A stretch of DNA of 45,154 bases from Candidatus Desulfaltia sp. (GTDB taxonomy: Bacteria > Desulfobacterota > Desulfobacteria > Desulfobacterales > ETH-SRB1), in the NCBI GenBank assembly GCA_030656555.1, contig JAUSPN010000077.1:1-45154 (forward strand), in the 5' to 3' direction. Below the pieces are notes generated by a model that had not been told where the DNA came from, made no database searches, and worked only from the letters and a program-made list of their open reading frames with translations. Shown here one piece after another: positions 14,085-23,126 of the stretch (its first letter is position 1; every line of letters begins with the position of its first letter). The position numbers and the translations under genes are program-made.

Positions 14085-15749
14085 ATGCTGACAGTTTCAA
14101 AAATTGCAGTTTATAGCCGTGTAAAGCATAGAATGCTAAATTACAAAATATTTAAAAACCCGATAACGAGAACGAGAATATCGCGCTTTAAGGAAATAAA
14201 GCGCGCTTATATCTCGTTGGGGATATTGATTATTCTTTATATGGTCAGTCTTTGTTCCGAGATTATATGCAACGATATTCCTTTGTATGTCAGGTTTAAT
14301 GGAAAATCATATTTTCCTGCTCTTAAGTTTTATCCGGAAGACCTGTTTGCCGGAAATAATAAAAAAACAAGGCCGGATTACAAAAGCATAAACAGCAGCG
14401 CAGCATTTAGAAAAGACGCAGGCAATTTTATGCTCTTTCCACTGGTTCCATTTAGCCCTTTTCAAAGTATTGATCCAAAATCGATTGCTGTTTCAGATAA
14501 TATTACACTTGTCTTTACCGCAATGCCCAGGATCGGAACCGTCAATATCAGAAGGGATTATTCAATTGCCAGATCCGCTTCATTCGGTTTTTTTATCAAC
14601 AAGAAAGACAGGCAGGCAAAAGGTGTTCTTTTGCCAGAACATTACACCATTCCGGAAAATATAAGGCAGGGAATTGAAAAGCGATTTGCAAATGAAAATG
14701 CGCAGCAATTAATTTCTTCAAAAATAATGGGCAACAAAGGGATAGAAGTTGTAATTTCTATGTCCACATACTTTTCGCGTAAAAGAGCGCCGGAAAGCGT
14801 CAGGCTTACATTCAGAGAGGCCGTGGGAAAATATCAAAGTGTGGGAAAAATAGTTTTCAATAAAAGCCTGCAACCTGTGCAAAACAAAATCAAACAAAAC
14901 AGTATGAATATATGGACCTATCTTGCAGATCAAGATAGAAAAACTCTTCTAAGTATGGTGAGGGAGTGTTTTTTGCATACGATTGATCCTTTTGTTTTAA
15001 AGGTTAAAAACCGGCTTTACAGTATTAGCTTTGAACAAGATGATATCCGCTTTCCATCTGCGCCGGTTAAGGAGCATTTGATGGGAATTGACGGGGCCGG
15101 CAGGGATGTTTTAGCCAGAATCCTTTATGGATTGAGGACTTCGCTTACTTTCGGCCTGCTGCTTGTTGCATGTTCAATGATCCTGGGGATTATTGCAGGC
15201 GCTGTTCAGGGATATTATGGCGGGGCAATGGACATAACAGGCCAGCGTCTTATTGAAATCTGGAGCGCACTACCATTTCTTTATATTATGATTCTTATGG
15301 GATCGGTCTATGGGCGGAGTTTTTCTTTACTTTTATTTTGTTACGGGCTTTTCAACTGGATAGGGATTTCCTATTATATTCGCGCTGAATTTCTCCGCCT
15401 GCGCAAAAAAGAATTTGTTGAGGCCGCCAAATGCATGGGAGTATCATCATATAAGATAATATTTAAACATATTCTTCCCAATGCCATGGTTCCTGTAATA
15501 ACTTTTTTCCCTTTTTCTCTTGTCGGAGCAATAGGAACGCTTGCGGCCCTTGACTATCTGGGATTCGGGCTTCCCTCGCCCACTCCAAGCTGGGGAGAGC
15601 TTCTCTTCCAGGCTCAGCAGTACAGATGGGCTTGGTGGCTTATTCTCTATCCGTCGTTGGCATTATTTATTGTTATGCTTTTAGGTGTATTTGTTGGTGA
15701 TGGAATAAGAAACGCTTATGACCCGAAGAGAAGCAGCCGGCTTGAATGA
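14085..15749 (+). CDS. Peptide-type ABC transporter permease, YejE/OppC family, enlarged
   Basis: The 554-residue permease has its first transmembrane helix at ~44-60. A large extracytoplasmic insert of ~280 residues follows, and the OppC-type permease domain starts around residue 335 (MGIDGAGRDVLARILYGLRTS). The EAA loop is at ~455-485 (EFVEAAKCMGVSSYKIIFKHILPN). Typical YejE proteins are ~340 residues with a shorter insert, so the enlarged periplasmic part is unusual and may help capture substrate. An ATG at 14133 is an equally possible start; neither has a strong ribosome site. A repeat-like ACGAAGAGCACGAAGAACAC stretch lies at 14027-14046 just upstream. Confidence 0.88.
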   Translation: MLTVSKIAVYSRVKHRMLNYKIFKNPITRTRISRFKEIKRAYISLGILIILYMVSLCSEIICNDIPLYVRFNGKSYFPALKFYPEDLFAGNNKKTRPDYKSINSSAAFRKDAGNFMLFPLVPFSPFQSIDPKSIAVSDNITLVFTAMPRIGTVNIRRDYSIARSASFGFFINKKDRQAKGVLLPEHYTIPENIRQGIEKRFANENAQQLISSKIMGNKGIEVVISMSTYFSRKRAPESVRLTFREAVGKYQSVGKIVFNKSLQPVQNKIKQNSMNIWTYLADQDRKTLLSMVRECFLHTIDPFVLKVKNRLYSISFEQDDIRFPSAPVKEHLMGIDGAGRDVLARILYGLRTSLTFGLLLVACSMILGIIAGAVQGYYGGAMDITGQRLIEIWSALPFLYIMILMGSVYGRSFSLLLFCYGLFNWIGISYYIRAEFLRLRKKEFVEAAKCMGVSSYKIIFKHILPNAMVPVITFFPFSLVGAIGTLAALDYLGFGLPSPTPSWGELLFQAQQYRWAWWLILYPSLALFIVMLLGVFVGDGIRNAYDPKRSSRLE

Positions 15750-15770
15750 TATGGATTGAGGAATTTAAAA

Positions 15771-16733
15771 TTGCTGAAAATCAATAACATAACAGTTACT
15801 TTTGAAATAGATGAAGGTATTGTCAGGGCGGTTGATGATGTTTCATTTCATATCGACAGGAACGAAATTGTCGGATTAGTCGGCGAATCAGGATGTGGAA
15901 AATCGGTCACAGCCTTGAGCATACTCCGTCTTATCCCATTGCCTTATGGAAGGATTGAAACAGGCGAAATTTTATTTTACGGCAAAAACCTTCTTGAGTT
16001 AGATCACAAGGAGATGAGAAAAATACGCGGCAGGGCGATAAGCATGATATTTCAGGAACCCGGGTCTGCTCTTTCACCCTTGCACACAATCGGCAGGCAG
16101 ATGGTTGAAACTATTTTGCTGCATAAGAATATAACCAGAAAAGATGCCTGGAATATTGCCGAAGCCTGGGTTGAGAAGGTTAAGATCTCTGATCCAAGAG
16201 AAAGGATGTTTGCTTATCCATATCAGCTTTCCGGAGGTATGCAGCAAAGGGTTATGATTGCTATGGCCTTAATGTTGAAACCAGATCTTATCATAGCGGA
16301 TGAACCGACAACGGCTCTTGATGTAACAACACAGGCTCAGATTTTCGACCTGATCAGAGAGACGAGACGAGCTCACACCTCTATACTGCTTATAACGCAT
16401 GATATGGGAGTGATATGGGAAATGTGCGACAGGGTGCTGGTTATGTACGCTTCAAGGATTGTCGAGGAAGGAACCAGGAACGATATTTTTTCAATGCCAG
16501 CGCATCCTTATACCATAGCGCTTCTTGAGGCCATACCGAAACTTTCAGCCGATAAAGGTAGATTGAAAGCAATCCCCGGGCAGGTGCCGTCAGCTCTTAA
16601 TTATCCAGCAGGGTGCCATTTTTTTGATCGATGCCCCAAGGCACTTGACAGGTGCAGGGATGAAAAACCAAAACTCGTCAATCTTGGCAATAGACACAGG
16701 GCAGCATGTTTTCTTGCGAAAAATGAACTATAA
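15771..16733 (+). CDS. Peptide ABC transporter ATP-binding protein, OppD/DppD type
   Basis: This ATPase powers the preceding permeases. It shows Walker A (GESGCGKS, residues ~39-46), the Q-loop (MIFQEPGSALSP), signature LSGGMQQR, Walker B (LIIADEPTTALD) and the switch His (LLITHD). The C-terminal oligopeptide-transporter extension (PSALNYPAGCHFFDRCP) carries the conserved cysteines. I prefer TTG at 15771, which has TGAGGA nine bases ahead, over TTG at 15756. The end overlaps the next gene by 11 bases. Confidence 0.93.
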   Translation: MLKINNITVTFEIDEGIVRAVDDVSFHIDRNEIVGLVGESGCGKSVTALSILRLIPLPYGRIETGEILFYGKNLLELDHKEMRKIRGRAISMIFQEPGSALSPLHTIGRQMVETILLHKNITRKDAWNIAEAWVEKVKISDPRERMFAYPYQLSGGMQQRVMIAMALMLKPDLIIADEPTTALDVTTQAQIFDLIRETRRAHTSILLITHDMGVIWEMCDRVLVMYASRIVEEGTRNDIFSMPAHPYTIALLEAIPKLSADKGRLKAIPGQVPSALNYPAGCHFFDRCPKALDRCRDEKPKLVNLGNRHRAACFLAKNEL

Positions 16734-17721
16734 ACAACCAAAAAAATCGCCGCTATTAGAGGTATATGACCTTCAAACATGGTTTCCGATAAAACGCGGT
16801 ATTATGGCAAAAACGGTCGGTTATATCAGGGCGGTTGATATAGCCTCGTTGTATATAAACAGAGGTGAAACACTCGGTCTTGTCGGTGAATCCGGATGCG
16901 GGAAGAGCACTCTGGGAAGAACTTTGCTGGGGCTGGAAAAGGCTCGAAAAGGGAAGATCCTTTTTTGCGGCAAAAATATTCTCGAGCTTAATTACAGGGA
17001 GCTAAGGGATATAAGAAGAAGGATGCAGATAATCTTTCAAGATCCTCTGACGGCGCTTAATCCAAGAATGAATATTGTTGATATTATTACTGAAGGGCTT
17101 GTTGAATTTCGCTTGATACAAGGAACCAGGGAGGATCATGCAAAAAGACTTATGAATGAAGTCGGGCTTGATGAAGGGGCCATGTATCGTTATCCACATG
17201 AATTTTCAGGCGGGCAGCGCCAGCGAATCAATATAGCGAGAGCTTTATCTTTAAGGCCTGATTTAATTGTTTGTGACGAACCTGTCAGCTCCCTTGATGT
17301 ATCGGTGCAGGCGCAGGTTATAAATCTGCTTATGGATTTGCGGGACAGATACAATCTGTCTTATCTTTTTATATCGCATGACCTAAGCGTGGTAAGCAAC
17401 ATTGCGCACCGTGTGGCTGTTATGTACCTTGGCAAAATAATGGAATACGGACCCACCGGTGATATAATTAACAACCCTGTGCATCCTTATACTAAGGCTT
17501 TAATTAATGCAGTGCCAAGACTGGATTTCGAGGAGATCGAACATAAAAGAAAGCGCATTATTCTGAAAGGAGAGATACCTTCTCCTTCAGATCCTCCTTC
17601 CGGATGTATGTTCCATACACGTTGCATGGAGGCTATGGATATATGCAGAGAAAGAGCGCCGCTGGAGACGAAATCAGGCCTGCATGGGGTGTGGTGCCAT
17701 TTAGTAAAAAGCAAATATTGA
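16723..17721 (+). CDS. Peptide ABC transporter ATP-binding protein, OppF/DppF type
   Basis: The second ATPase of the transporter has Walker A GESGCGKSTLGRTLLG, the Q-loop IIFQDPLTALNPRM, signature FSGGQRQRINIARAL, Walker B LIVCDEPVSSLDVS and the switch His FISHDLSVV. The C-terminal extension (SPSDPPSGCMFHTRC) is typical of the OppF branch. ATG at 16723 is favoured over an upstream open extension because it gives the family's usual N-terminus (PLLEVYDLQTWFPIK) and overlaps the OppD stop. Together with OppD it forms the heterodimeric motor. Confidence 0.94.
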   Translation: MNYKQPKKSPLLEVYDLQTWFPIKRGIMAKTVGYIRAVDIASLYINRGETLGLVGESGCGKSTLGRTLLGLEKARKGKILFCGKNILELNYRELRDIRRRMQIIFQDPLTALNPRMNIVDIITEGLVEFRLIQGTREDHAKRLMNEVGLDEGAMYRYPHEFSGGQRQRINIARALSLRPDLIVCDEPVSSLDVSVQAQVINLLMDLRDRYNLSYLFISHDLSVVSNIAHRVAVMYLGKIMEYGPTGDIINNPVHPYTKALINAVPRLDFEEIEHKRKRIILKGEIPSPSDPPSGCMFHTRCMEAMDICRERAPLETKSGLHGVWCHLVKSKY

Positions 17722-17744
17722 ATTTCGAATCGATATTCTGCGGT

Positions 17745-18368
17745 TCAACGGCCATTGTTATTTGGCGGGAGTGTAGCAGCTGCTGGAGTTTTAGGGCGAT
17801 TGGCTATAGATTCTGCGATTTTAGCCATAAGGGATTCGATTTTCTGGTTTATAAGTTTGCTCTGGTCGGCATTAAGGTCAAGCAAAGCAGCCTCGTTGAG
17901 ATACTCCAGAGCGGTTTTAAAGCCGTTAATAGTTTCTTTGCTTGCGGCGACATCGGCCTTGTACTGGAGTATCATCATATCGATGCTGTTTAAACGTGCA
18001 TAGGCTTTCTTGCGGATATCATCGGTAATCCCAAAGGAAATAGCCTTGTTCAGGTAGAATTTAATTCCATCAAAATCAGGCATTCCGGGTATATCCAGAA
18101 TGGCGTCGGCTTTGTTGATGTAATAATTAAAGATAAGCGGGAAAACCTCCTCTTTTGAATAAACATCTTTAATTAATTGCGGAGGTTGTGCTCCGGGCAA
18201 AATAATAAACAGCTCCTGGCTCATTGGAGCGAATTTTCCTTTCCAGATTTCAACGGCTCCGCCTGTGGCCTTAATATAATAGTTATTCATGTTTAAAAAA
18301 CTTGAATAAATAACAAGCGCTGCTGGAATAACAAAGAAGGCTGCAAGATATTTTATTGGCTTTTGCAT
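17745..18368 (-). CDS. Hypothetical membrane-anchored protein
   Basis: The 207-residue product has an N-terminal hydrophobic segment (~7-26) that would anchor it or serve as a signal. The remaining ~180 residues are mostly helical, with a possible TPR-like organisation (YLNKAISFGITDDIRKKAYARL, then ALEYLNEAALLDLNADQ). A Pro/Asn-rich tail ends it. No named family is recognised. It is convergent with the ABC transporter operon and divergent from larE, so it is probably transcribed alone. Confidence 0.7.
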   Translation of the reverse strand: MQKPIKYLAAFFVIPAALVIYSSFLNMNNYYIKATGGAVEIWKGKFAPMSQELFIILPGAQPPQLIKDVYSKEEVFPLIFNYYINKADAILDIPGMPDFDGIKFYLNKAISFGITDDIRKKAYARLNSIDMMILQYKADVAASKETINGFKTALEYLNEAALLDLNADQSKLINQKIESLMAKIAESIANRPKTPAAATLPPNNNGR

Positions 18369-18517
18369 TGATCAATCAGGCCCTGGTTAAAGATTTCTTC
18401 CTGCGGTCGAAATGACAAAAAAGATGGATTTTTGTTCAAGTATTTATATAGATGATTAATCTGTTTTTGTAAATATATTTTCTGTATCGCGAGGGTAATT
18501 CATTTGGAAATTTTATA

Positions 18518-19327
18518 ATGAACCGGTTAAGTTTAAATAATAAAAAAAAGCAATTGGTTTTAATTCTCAAAGGGCTTGATCCCTTGATGGTTGCATTCTC
18601 AGGAGGTGTTGACAGCGCTTTTCTTCTTGCCGTTGCCAATGACGTATTAAAAAAGAATGTAGTGGCCGTGACAGCGGTGTCACAGATACATCCCATGCGT
18701 GAAAAGAATAAAGCAATGGAATTTGTAAAAAATTACGGTATTAAACATATTATGCTGCAATCAAAGGAAATGAGCATGCCCGCTTTTGTGGCTAACAGGA
18801 AGGACAGATGTTATGTATGCAAAAAAAATCTTTTTGAAAAGCTTATAAAAATTGCGTCAAACATAGACATTAAATACATAGCTCATGGAGCCAATATAGA
18901 TGACCTTGAAGATTTTCGTCCAGGGCATACTGCGGCACAGGAAATGGGGGTTCATGCCCCCATGATTGATGCCGGGCTTACCAAGAATGACATCAGGCTG
19001 CTCTCAAAAGAGATGAATCTTGAGCCCTGGAACAAACCGGCTCTGGCATGTCTTGCAACAAGGATTCCATATGGGACCCCTATAACCGTAAAGGCCCTTG
19101 AAATGGTTGATAGGGCGGAAGATGTTTTGATAAGCCTTGGATTTAATGCCTGCCGCGTAAGAAAATATGAAAACACGGCAAGGATAGAGGTAAATCCGGA
19201 AGAAATTGAAAACATTTCAGATAAAAAAAACAGGGAAACTATTGTAAGAAAATTCAGAAAAATAGGATTTTCACGTGTCGCAGTTGATCTTGAAGGTTAT
19301 GTCCTGATTAAGCCGGCGCTCAATTAG
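18518..19327 (+). CDS. larE: ATP-dependent sacrificial sulfur transferase LarE
   Basis: LarE adenylates the pyridinium dicarboxylate intermediate and supplies sulfur for the nickel-pincer cofactor of lactate racemase and related enzymes. The 269 residues show the PP-loop SGGVDS (28-33), the RCYVCKKNLF motif near 98-106, and ACLATRIPYG with C178. C178 corresponds to the cysteine that donates its own sulfur in the Lactobacillus enzyme. larB and larC are not in this window, so partners must lie elsewhere, or this homologue serves another thiolation. Confidence 0.9.
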   Translation: MNRLSLNNKKKQLVLILKGLDPLMVAFSGGVDSAFLLAVANDVLKKNVVAVTAVSQIHPMREKNKAMEFVKNYGIKHIMLQSKEMSMPAFVANRKDRCYVCKKNLFEKLIKIASNIDIKYIAHGANIDDLEDFRPGHTAAQEMGVHAPMIDAGLTKNDIRLLSKEMNLEPWNKPALACLATRIPYGTPITVKALEMVDRAEDVLISLGFNACRVRKYENTARIEVNPEEIENISDKKNRETIVRKFRKIGFSRVAVDLEGYVLIKPALN

Positions 19328-19482
19328 GGAGGGGGCAGCAATGGATGTATATTAAAAATATTTGTGCAAGTTTTAGCTGTTTCAGTTGTTTAACAGACTA
19401 AAGAACAAAATAGCGTTTCCTTATTTGCACGAATCATAAAAAAATTGGAATTATTCCAGTCCTAACACAGGAGGGCCAGGCT

Positions 19483-20436
19483 ATGTATTTTGAAGTTTCA
19501 GGAGTCCATGTATCCCCGCTAATACCTTTTTTTGTCGCATTTGTTGTTTCCACATTTACCTCGATGGGGGGTGTGTCAGGAGCTTTTCTTCTTTTGCCTT
19601 TTCAGGTCAGCGTGCTTGGTTTTATCAGCCCAGCTGTAAGCCCAACAAATCTTGTCTACAATATTGTCGCGATCCCCAGCGGTGTATACAGATACATCAA
19701 GGAAGGAAGGATGGCGTGGCCTCTTACATGGGTAATTATTGCAGGCACGCTTCCGGGCGTTTTTATCGGGGCTATTATTCGGATAAAATATCTTCCTGAT
19801 CCGACAAATTTTAAATTTTTCGTCGGGTGCGTTCTGCTTTATATCGGGCTGAGGCTCTTTTATACAATTGTAAAAAAAGGCGGCAAAACACAAAAAGCCA
19901 AAGACCTTGAAGAAAGATTCAAGCAAAGGTTTGATAAAATCAGGAAGGGCGATAAATTAGTCGATGATCATGAGGTCAGGGTTAAAACCGTCAAGTTTTC
20001 ATTGACTCGTTACACCTATAGTTTCTATGGCGAAACCTTTACCTTTAATACTATTGCGTTGTTTAGTCTTACATTTGTTGTAGGAATAATCGGCGGAACT
20101 TATGGAATAGGGGGAGGGGCAATTATAGCTCCGTTTCTTGTGGCTGTTTTCGGCCTTCCGGTATATACTATAGCAGGGGCCGCTCTTTTAGGCACATTAT
20201 TAACCTCTGTTACAGGGGTAATTTTTTACACTGTAATAGCGCCGTATTATGCGTATACAGGCCTGGCGATTGCTCCTGACTGGGCGCTGGGCGCGCTGTT
20301 TGGAGCAGGCGGTTTTGCAGGCATGTACTGCGGGGCAAGATTACAAAAGCATATGTCAGCAAAGATAATTAAAACAATTCTTGCAATTATAATAACGCTG
20401 CTTGCCGGAAAATATATTATTAATTTCTTGTTGTAA
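19483..20436 (+). CDS. TauE/SafE-family sulfite exporter-like permease
   Basis: The 317-residue integral membrane protein has about eight transmembrane segments in two halves. The family's glycine-rich repeats appear in each (STFTSMGGVSGAFLLLPF at ~24-41 and GTYGIGGGAIIAPFLV at ~205-220). A charged cytoplasmic loop of ~60 residues separates the halves. Family members move sulfite, taurine-derived sulfonates or organic anions. The substrate cannot be read from sequence. GGAGGG lies ahead of the ATG. In sulfate-reducing bacteria such permeases are numerous, which fits the inferred host. Confidence 0.9.
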   Translation: MYFEVSGVHVSPLIPFFVAFVVSTFTSMGGVSGAFLLLPFQVSVLGFISPAVSPTNLVYNIVAIPSGVYRYIKEGRMAWPLTWVIIAGTLPGVFIGAIIRIKYLPDPTNFKFFVGCVLLYIGLRLFYTIVKKGGKTQKAKDLEERFKQRFDKIRKGDKLVDDHEVRVKTVKFSLTRYTYSFYGETFTFNTIALFSLTFVVGIIGGTYGIGGGAIIAPFLVAVFGLPVYTIAGAALLGTLLTSVTGVIFYTVIAPYYAYTGLAIAPDWALGALFGAGGFAGMYCGARLQKHMSAKIIKTILAIIITLLAGKYIINFLL

Positions 20437-20489
20437 CATGGATGCTTTCGACACCTGATTGCTGGCCCCTGAGAGATACTGCACAACTA

Positions 20490-20516
20490 TCAATTGAGCT
20501 TTTCGCTCAATTGAGG
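20490..20516 (+). promoter_or_regulatory. Perfect hairpin overlapping the sigma-factor ribosome site
   Basis: TCAATTGAGC (20490-20499) and GCTCAATTGA (20505-20514) are perfectly complementary around TTTTC. The right arm runs into GAGG (20513-20516), the apparent ribosome site of the ECF sigma gene, so folding would partly hide it. No T-run follows, so a terminator for the upstream permease gene is less likely. Confidence 0.5.
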
Positions 20517-20523
20517 CGATAGA

Positions 20524-21120
20524 TTGAAAATGAAAAAATGTGGGCCCATGAAAAATATTTTCAGGGATAATTCAGATCAGGATTTGATCAAAGCTATCGG
20601 CAATCGGAATCATCAGGCATTTGAACGCATAGTAAATCGGTATAAGAAGCCAATCTATAATTTCGTTTACAGATACCTCCAGGACCATTTTTCAGCCGAA
20701 GAGGTGGTCCAGGAGCTTTTTCTGAGAGTTTATAGAGCCGCCCCGAAATATAAAGCCGTAAATAATACAAAAGCATCTACCTGGATATTTAAAATAGCTT
20801 TTAACCTTTCCATGAACGAATTAAAGCGTCGCAAGCGTCATTTGCGTTTGATGGGAGATAGAGTTGTTGAAAGAGAAATGTTTGCAGAGACGAAGACTCC
20901 CGGAGCTGTTGAAGACAAGGAAATAACAGAAAGCATTATGTCAGGTGTGCGTCTGCTTCCAGAGAAGCAGAGAGCAGCTTTGCTTCTTCGGGTGCAGCAA
21001 GGATTTTCTTACCTGGAAATCAGCGAGATTTTAAACACCACTGTCTCAAGCGTTGAATCTTTGATTTACAGGGCGCGTCAGCGCCTGAAACAATATGTCA
21101 ACATGGAACATAAGGAGTAA
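20524..21120 (+). CDS. ECF-type RNA polymerase sigma factor
   Basis: The 198-residue protein has sigma-70 region 2 at ~20-105 (RYKKPIYNFVYRYL, EEVVQELFLRVYRA, STWIFKIAFNLSMNELKRR). Region 4 lies at ~140-190 (LPEKQRAALLLRVQ, FSYLEISEILNTTVSSVES). It lacks regions 1 and 3, as extracytoplasmic-function factors do. TTG at 20524 and ATG at 20530 are both possible; GAGG spacing slightly favours TTG. It is followed by an anti-sigma gene and a Spy/ZraP-like gene, the usual layout of an envelope or metal stress response. Confidence 0.92.
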   Translation: MKMKKCGPMKNIFRDNSDQDLIKAIGNRNHQAFERIVNRYKKPIYNFVYRYLQDHFSAEEVVQELFLRVYRAAPKYKAVNNTKASTWIFKIAFNLSMNELKRRKRHLRLMGDRVVEREMFAETKTPGAVEDKEITESIMSGVRLLPEKQRAALLLRVQQGFSYLEISEILNTTVSSVESLIYRARQRLKQYVNMEHKE

Positions 21121-21124
21121 TATT

Positions 21125-21532
21125 TTGAATTGCCTAAAAATTAAAGAAAAAATTTCCTCTTACATGGATAATGAGCTCGATTCAGAGCAATCCAGATACG
21201 TGGATCAACATCTTTTGCACTGCCGGGTGTGTCGAGAAGAATTAAAGATTTTGCAGCAGGTGGATGCAGATGTCAAAGAGATACCGGCCTACGGCCCGTC
21301 AGCCCAATTTTCCGCACGGCTTATGCAGCGGATTGCAAAAGAAGCAGCTTTGCCTGAAAAAGATGGTTTTACATATAATATATTTATACATCCTGTTAAA
21401 TTCTTTGAAAAATTTTACAACCTTCTTAATTCACAATGGGTTTCAACAACCGCTACGCTTGATGAGTTTGGTGATTTTCCTCCCTGCTCAATTAGTTATA
21501 TTTATTTCAAACTCCTTGCCACAAAACAATGA
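21125..21532 (+). CDS. Zinc-finger (zf-HC2) anti-sigma factor
   Basis: This 135-residue protein begins NCLKIKEKISSYMDNELD. The HxxxCxxC zinc site follows (HLLHCRVCREEL at ~36-47), the pattern of ZAS-type anti-sigma factors that sequester ECF sigmas. The remaining C-terminal half shows only weak hydrophobicity, so a clear transmembrane anchor is lacking, which is unusual. TTG at 21125 is chosen because AAGGAG stands directly upstream and the annotated motif starts at once. An earlier ATG at 21095 lies inside the sigma gene without a ribosome site. Confidence 0.82.
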   Translation: MNCLKIKEKISSYMDNELDSEQSRYVDQHLLHCRVCREELKILQQVDADVKEIPAYGPSAQFSARLMQRIAKEAALPEKDGFTYNIFIHPVKFFEKFYNLLNSQWVSTTATLDEFGDFPPCSISYIYFKLLATKQ

Positions 21533-21541
21533 GGTTAAACC

Positions 21542-22009
21542 ATGCTGATTTTATATTTTGTCTTTGGATGTTTTACCGCAATTATTATAATGGCCATTAT
21601 TTTGGCTGTTATTTATTCTATTTTGAAAAAGAAACGAACAGAGCAGGCAAATATCAGGGGATATCTGGACTTGATTTCCGACCTTACAGAAACGCAAAAG
21701 AGCCAGGTTGAATCAATTCGCCGCAGTTTTTTGCCCAGAGTGGAAGAGACTCGGAAGGACCTTTGTATTAAAAGAGCGAAGCTGGCAGATCTTCTGTTTT
21801 CCGAACCGATTGACAGGTCAAAAATAAATGAAACCTATAGAGAGATATTGCGGTACCAGTCAGAACTGGAAAGCGACGTTATCGATCATATCTTGGAGGA
21901 AAAGGAGCTACTGTCGCCATCGCAACAGAAAAGGTTTTACGAAATAATCGTTGATCAGTTTTCATCAGGCGGGTTGGGAGTTCATGATGTAAAGGGCAGA
22001 AAAGCTTAA
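21542..22009 (+). CDS. Membrane-anchored Spy/ZraP-like metal or stress sensor
   Basis: The 155-residue product has one N-terminal transmembrane helix (~3-29). A helical periplasmic domain with the heavy-metal-resistance (CpxP/Spy/ZraP) pattern follows: LTETQKSQVESIRRSFLPRV, then LLFSEPIDRSKINETYREI, then LSPSQQKRFYEII. The LxExQ and LSPxQ repeats are typical of these chaperone-like sensors. It is nine bases downstream of the anti-sigma gene. It would act in the same response, probably sensing or buffering metal or envelope damage; the ligand is not predictable. Confidence 0.78.
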   Translation: MLILYFVFGCFTAIIIMAIILAVIYSILKKKRTEQANIRGYLDLISDLTETQKSQVESIRRSFLPRVEETRKDLCIKRAKLADLLFSEPIDRSKINETYREILRYQSELESDVIDHILEEKELLSPSQQKRFYEIIVDQFSSGGLGVHDVKGRKA

Positions 22010-22058
22010 ACCCGCCTTACCCGGCTTTGATTTCACCCTTGAGCATCTTCTTTAAGCC

Positions 22059-23126
22059 TTATTTTCTTCTCAATTGTTTTGAAACCTCTTTTGTCAAATC
22101 AAGTACCTTTATTGCCTGTTCTATCTTCAGTGAACCTGTTCCGCAACTCGGAGTTATAAGGGACTGTGCCAGTATTTGCGACCTGTCAATGCCAAGCAGC
22201 TCTATTTGATTGGCTTTATCCTCCCATTTTGACACCAGTGAATCAATTGTTTCCCTGTCAATATCTTCAGGATTTGAGGTCGGGACAATCCCCCATGCCA
22301 GGATGCGGCCTGAATCCATAAACCTCTTAATTTGCTCAGAGTAAAGAATGAACCTGTCAAAAAAGGAATAAGCATCAAAGCTGATAATATCTGCGGAAGA
22401 TTCCAGAACCAGCGACCAGTCGGCATTGGCGCAGACATGTATTCCAACAAGGCCGCCTTCGGAGTGTACTGCTTCAAAGGTTTCTTCAAAGCATTTTAAA
22501 ACCTCATCATGTGATATGCTGATAAAGGCAGATGAGCCGAATCCTGCAATGGCAGGCTCATCGAAAAAAATCATCACCGGATATTTGAATTGAGAAAGCT
22601 GTCTGACCTGCCATTTGCTTTTCATAGCCAATAGCTTTACGGCAGCGTCCCTTAGTTGGTTATTATAAAAAATAGCTCTTCCATTTTGGTCGTTTATGCC
22701 TGTGCAGAAAGTTATTGGGCCTGTGATTTGCCCTTTAACTGCAATTAAAGGATTTGAAAGCGTCCTGGTTTGTTTTATAAATTCAAAAAAACCCGCGGCT
22801 GTATAGTTTGTAAGGGCAAATCGCGACGATAAAAGATCGGCCCCGCCTTCGGTTATAGCTATATAATCTTCGTAGAAAGAAACAAGTTCATTATCAAAAT
22901 CATTGCCGGCAGTGTCTATAAATGATTTGTCATTTTCAGTGGTTAGACCGGGCATTCCAGGCAGAAATTGAGCCAGCATGCCTTCCTCTTTAAAAACAGG
23001 TAGTTGAACCCATAATGGTATTTCAGGGGTATATTTATAAACAAGCTTTATAGCTTCCGGGTGGTTGTCTATCGGAAGGCTTCCGATTAAAACCGGGAGA
23101 CAGTTTGCCTGAAAGTTTTTGATCAT
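22059..23126 (-). CDS. Core-MetE-like (UROD/MetE superfamily) methyltransferase
   Basis: This 355-residue TIM-barrel protein resembles the C-terminal, zinc-binding half of cobalamin-independent methionine synthase. Putative zinc ligands are H230 and C232 (GIHVCANADW) and C328 (LITPSCGTGSL), with E190 in FFDEPAI. The N-terminal half of full MetE is absent. Proteins of this short type can move a methyl group between a corrinoid or other donor and a thiol. Its start overlaps the stop of a B12-type radical SAM gene by four bases, so the two almost certainly work together. The substrate is unknown. Confidence 0.8.
   Translation of the reverse strand: MIKNFQANCLPVLIGSLPIDNHPEAIKLVYKYTPEIPLWVQLPVFKEEGMLAQFLPGMPGLTTENDKSFIDTAGNDFDNELVSFYEDYIAITEGGADLLSSRFALTNYTAAGFFEFIKQTRTLSNPLIAVKGQITGPITFCTGINDQNGRAIFYNNQLRDAAVKLLAMKSKWQVRQLSQFKYPVMIFFDEPAIAGFGSSAFISISHDEVLKCFEETFEAVHSEGGLVGIHVCANADWSLVLESSADIISFDAYSFFDRFILYSEQIKRFMDSGRILAWGIVPTSNPEDIDRETIDSLVSKWEDKANQIELLGIDRSQILAQSLITPSCGTGSLKIEQAIKVLDLTKEVSKQLRRK

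Noticed and set aside
16624-16722. N-terminal extension of the OppF-type ATPase
   Set aside because: It lies within the OppD coding sequence, lacks a ribosome site, and is absent from the family; ATG 16723 fits better.
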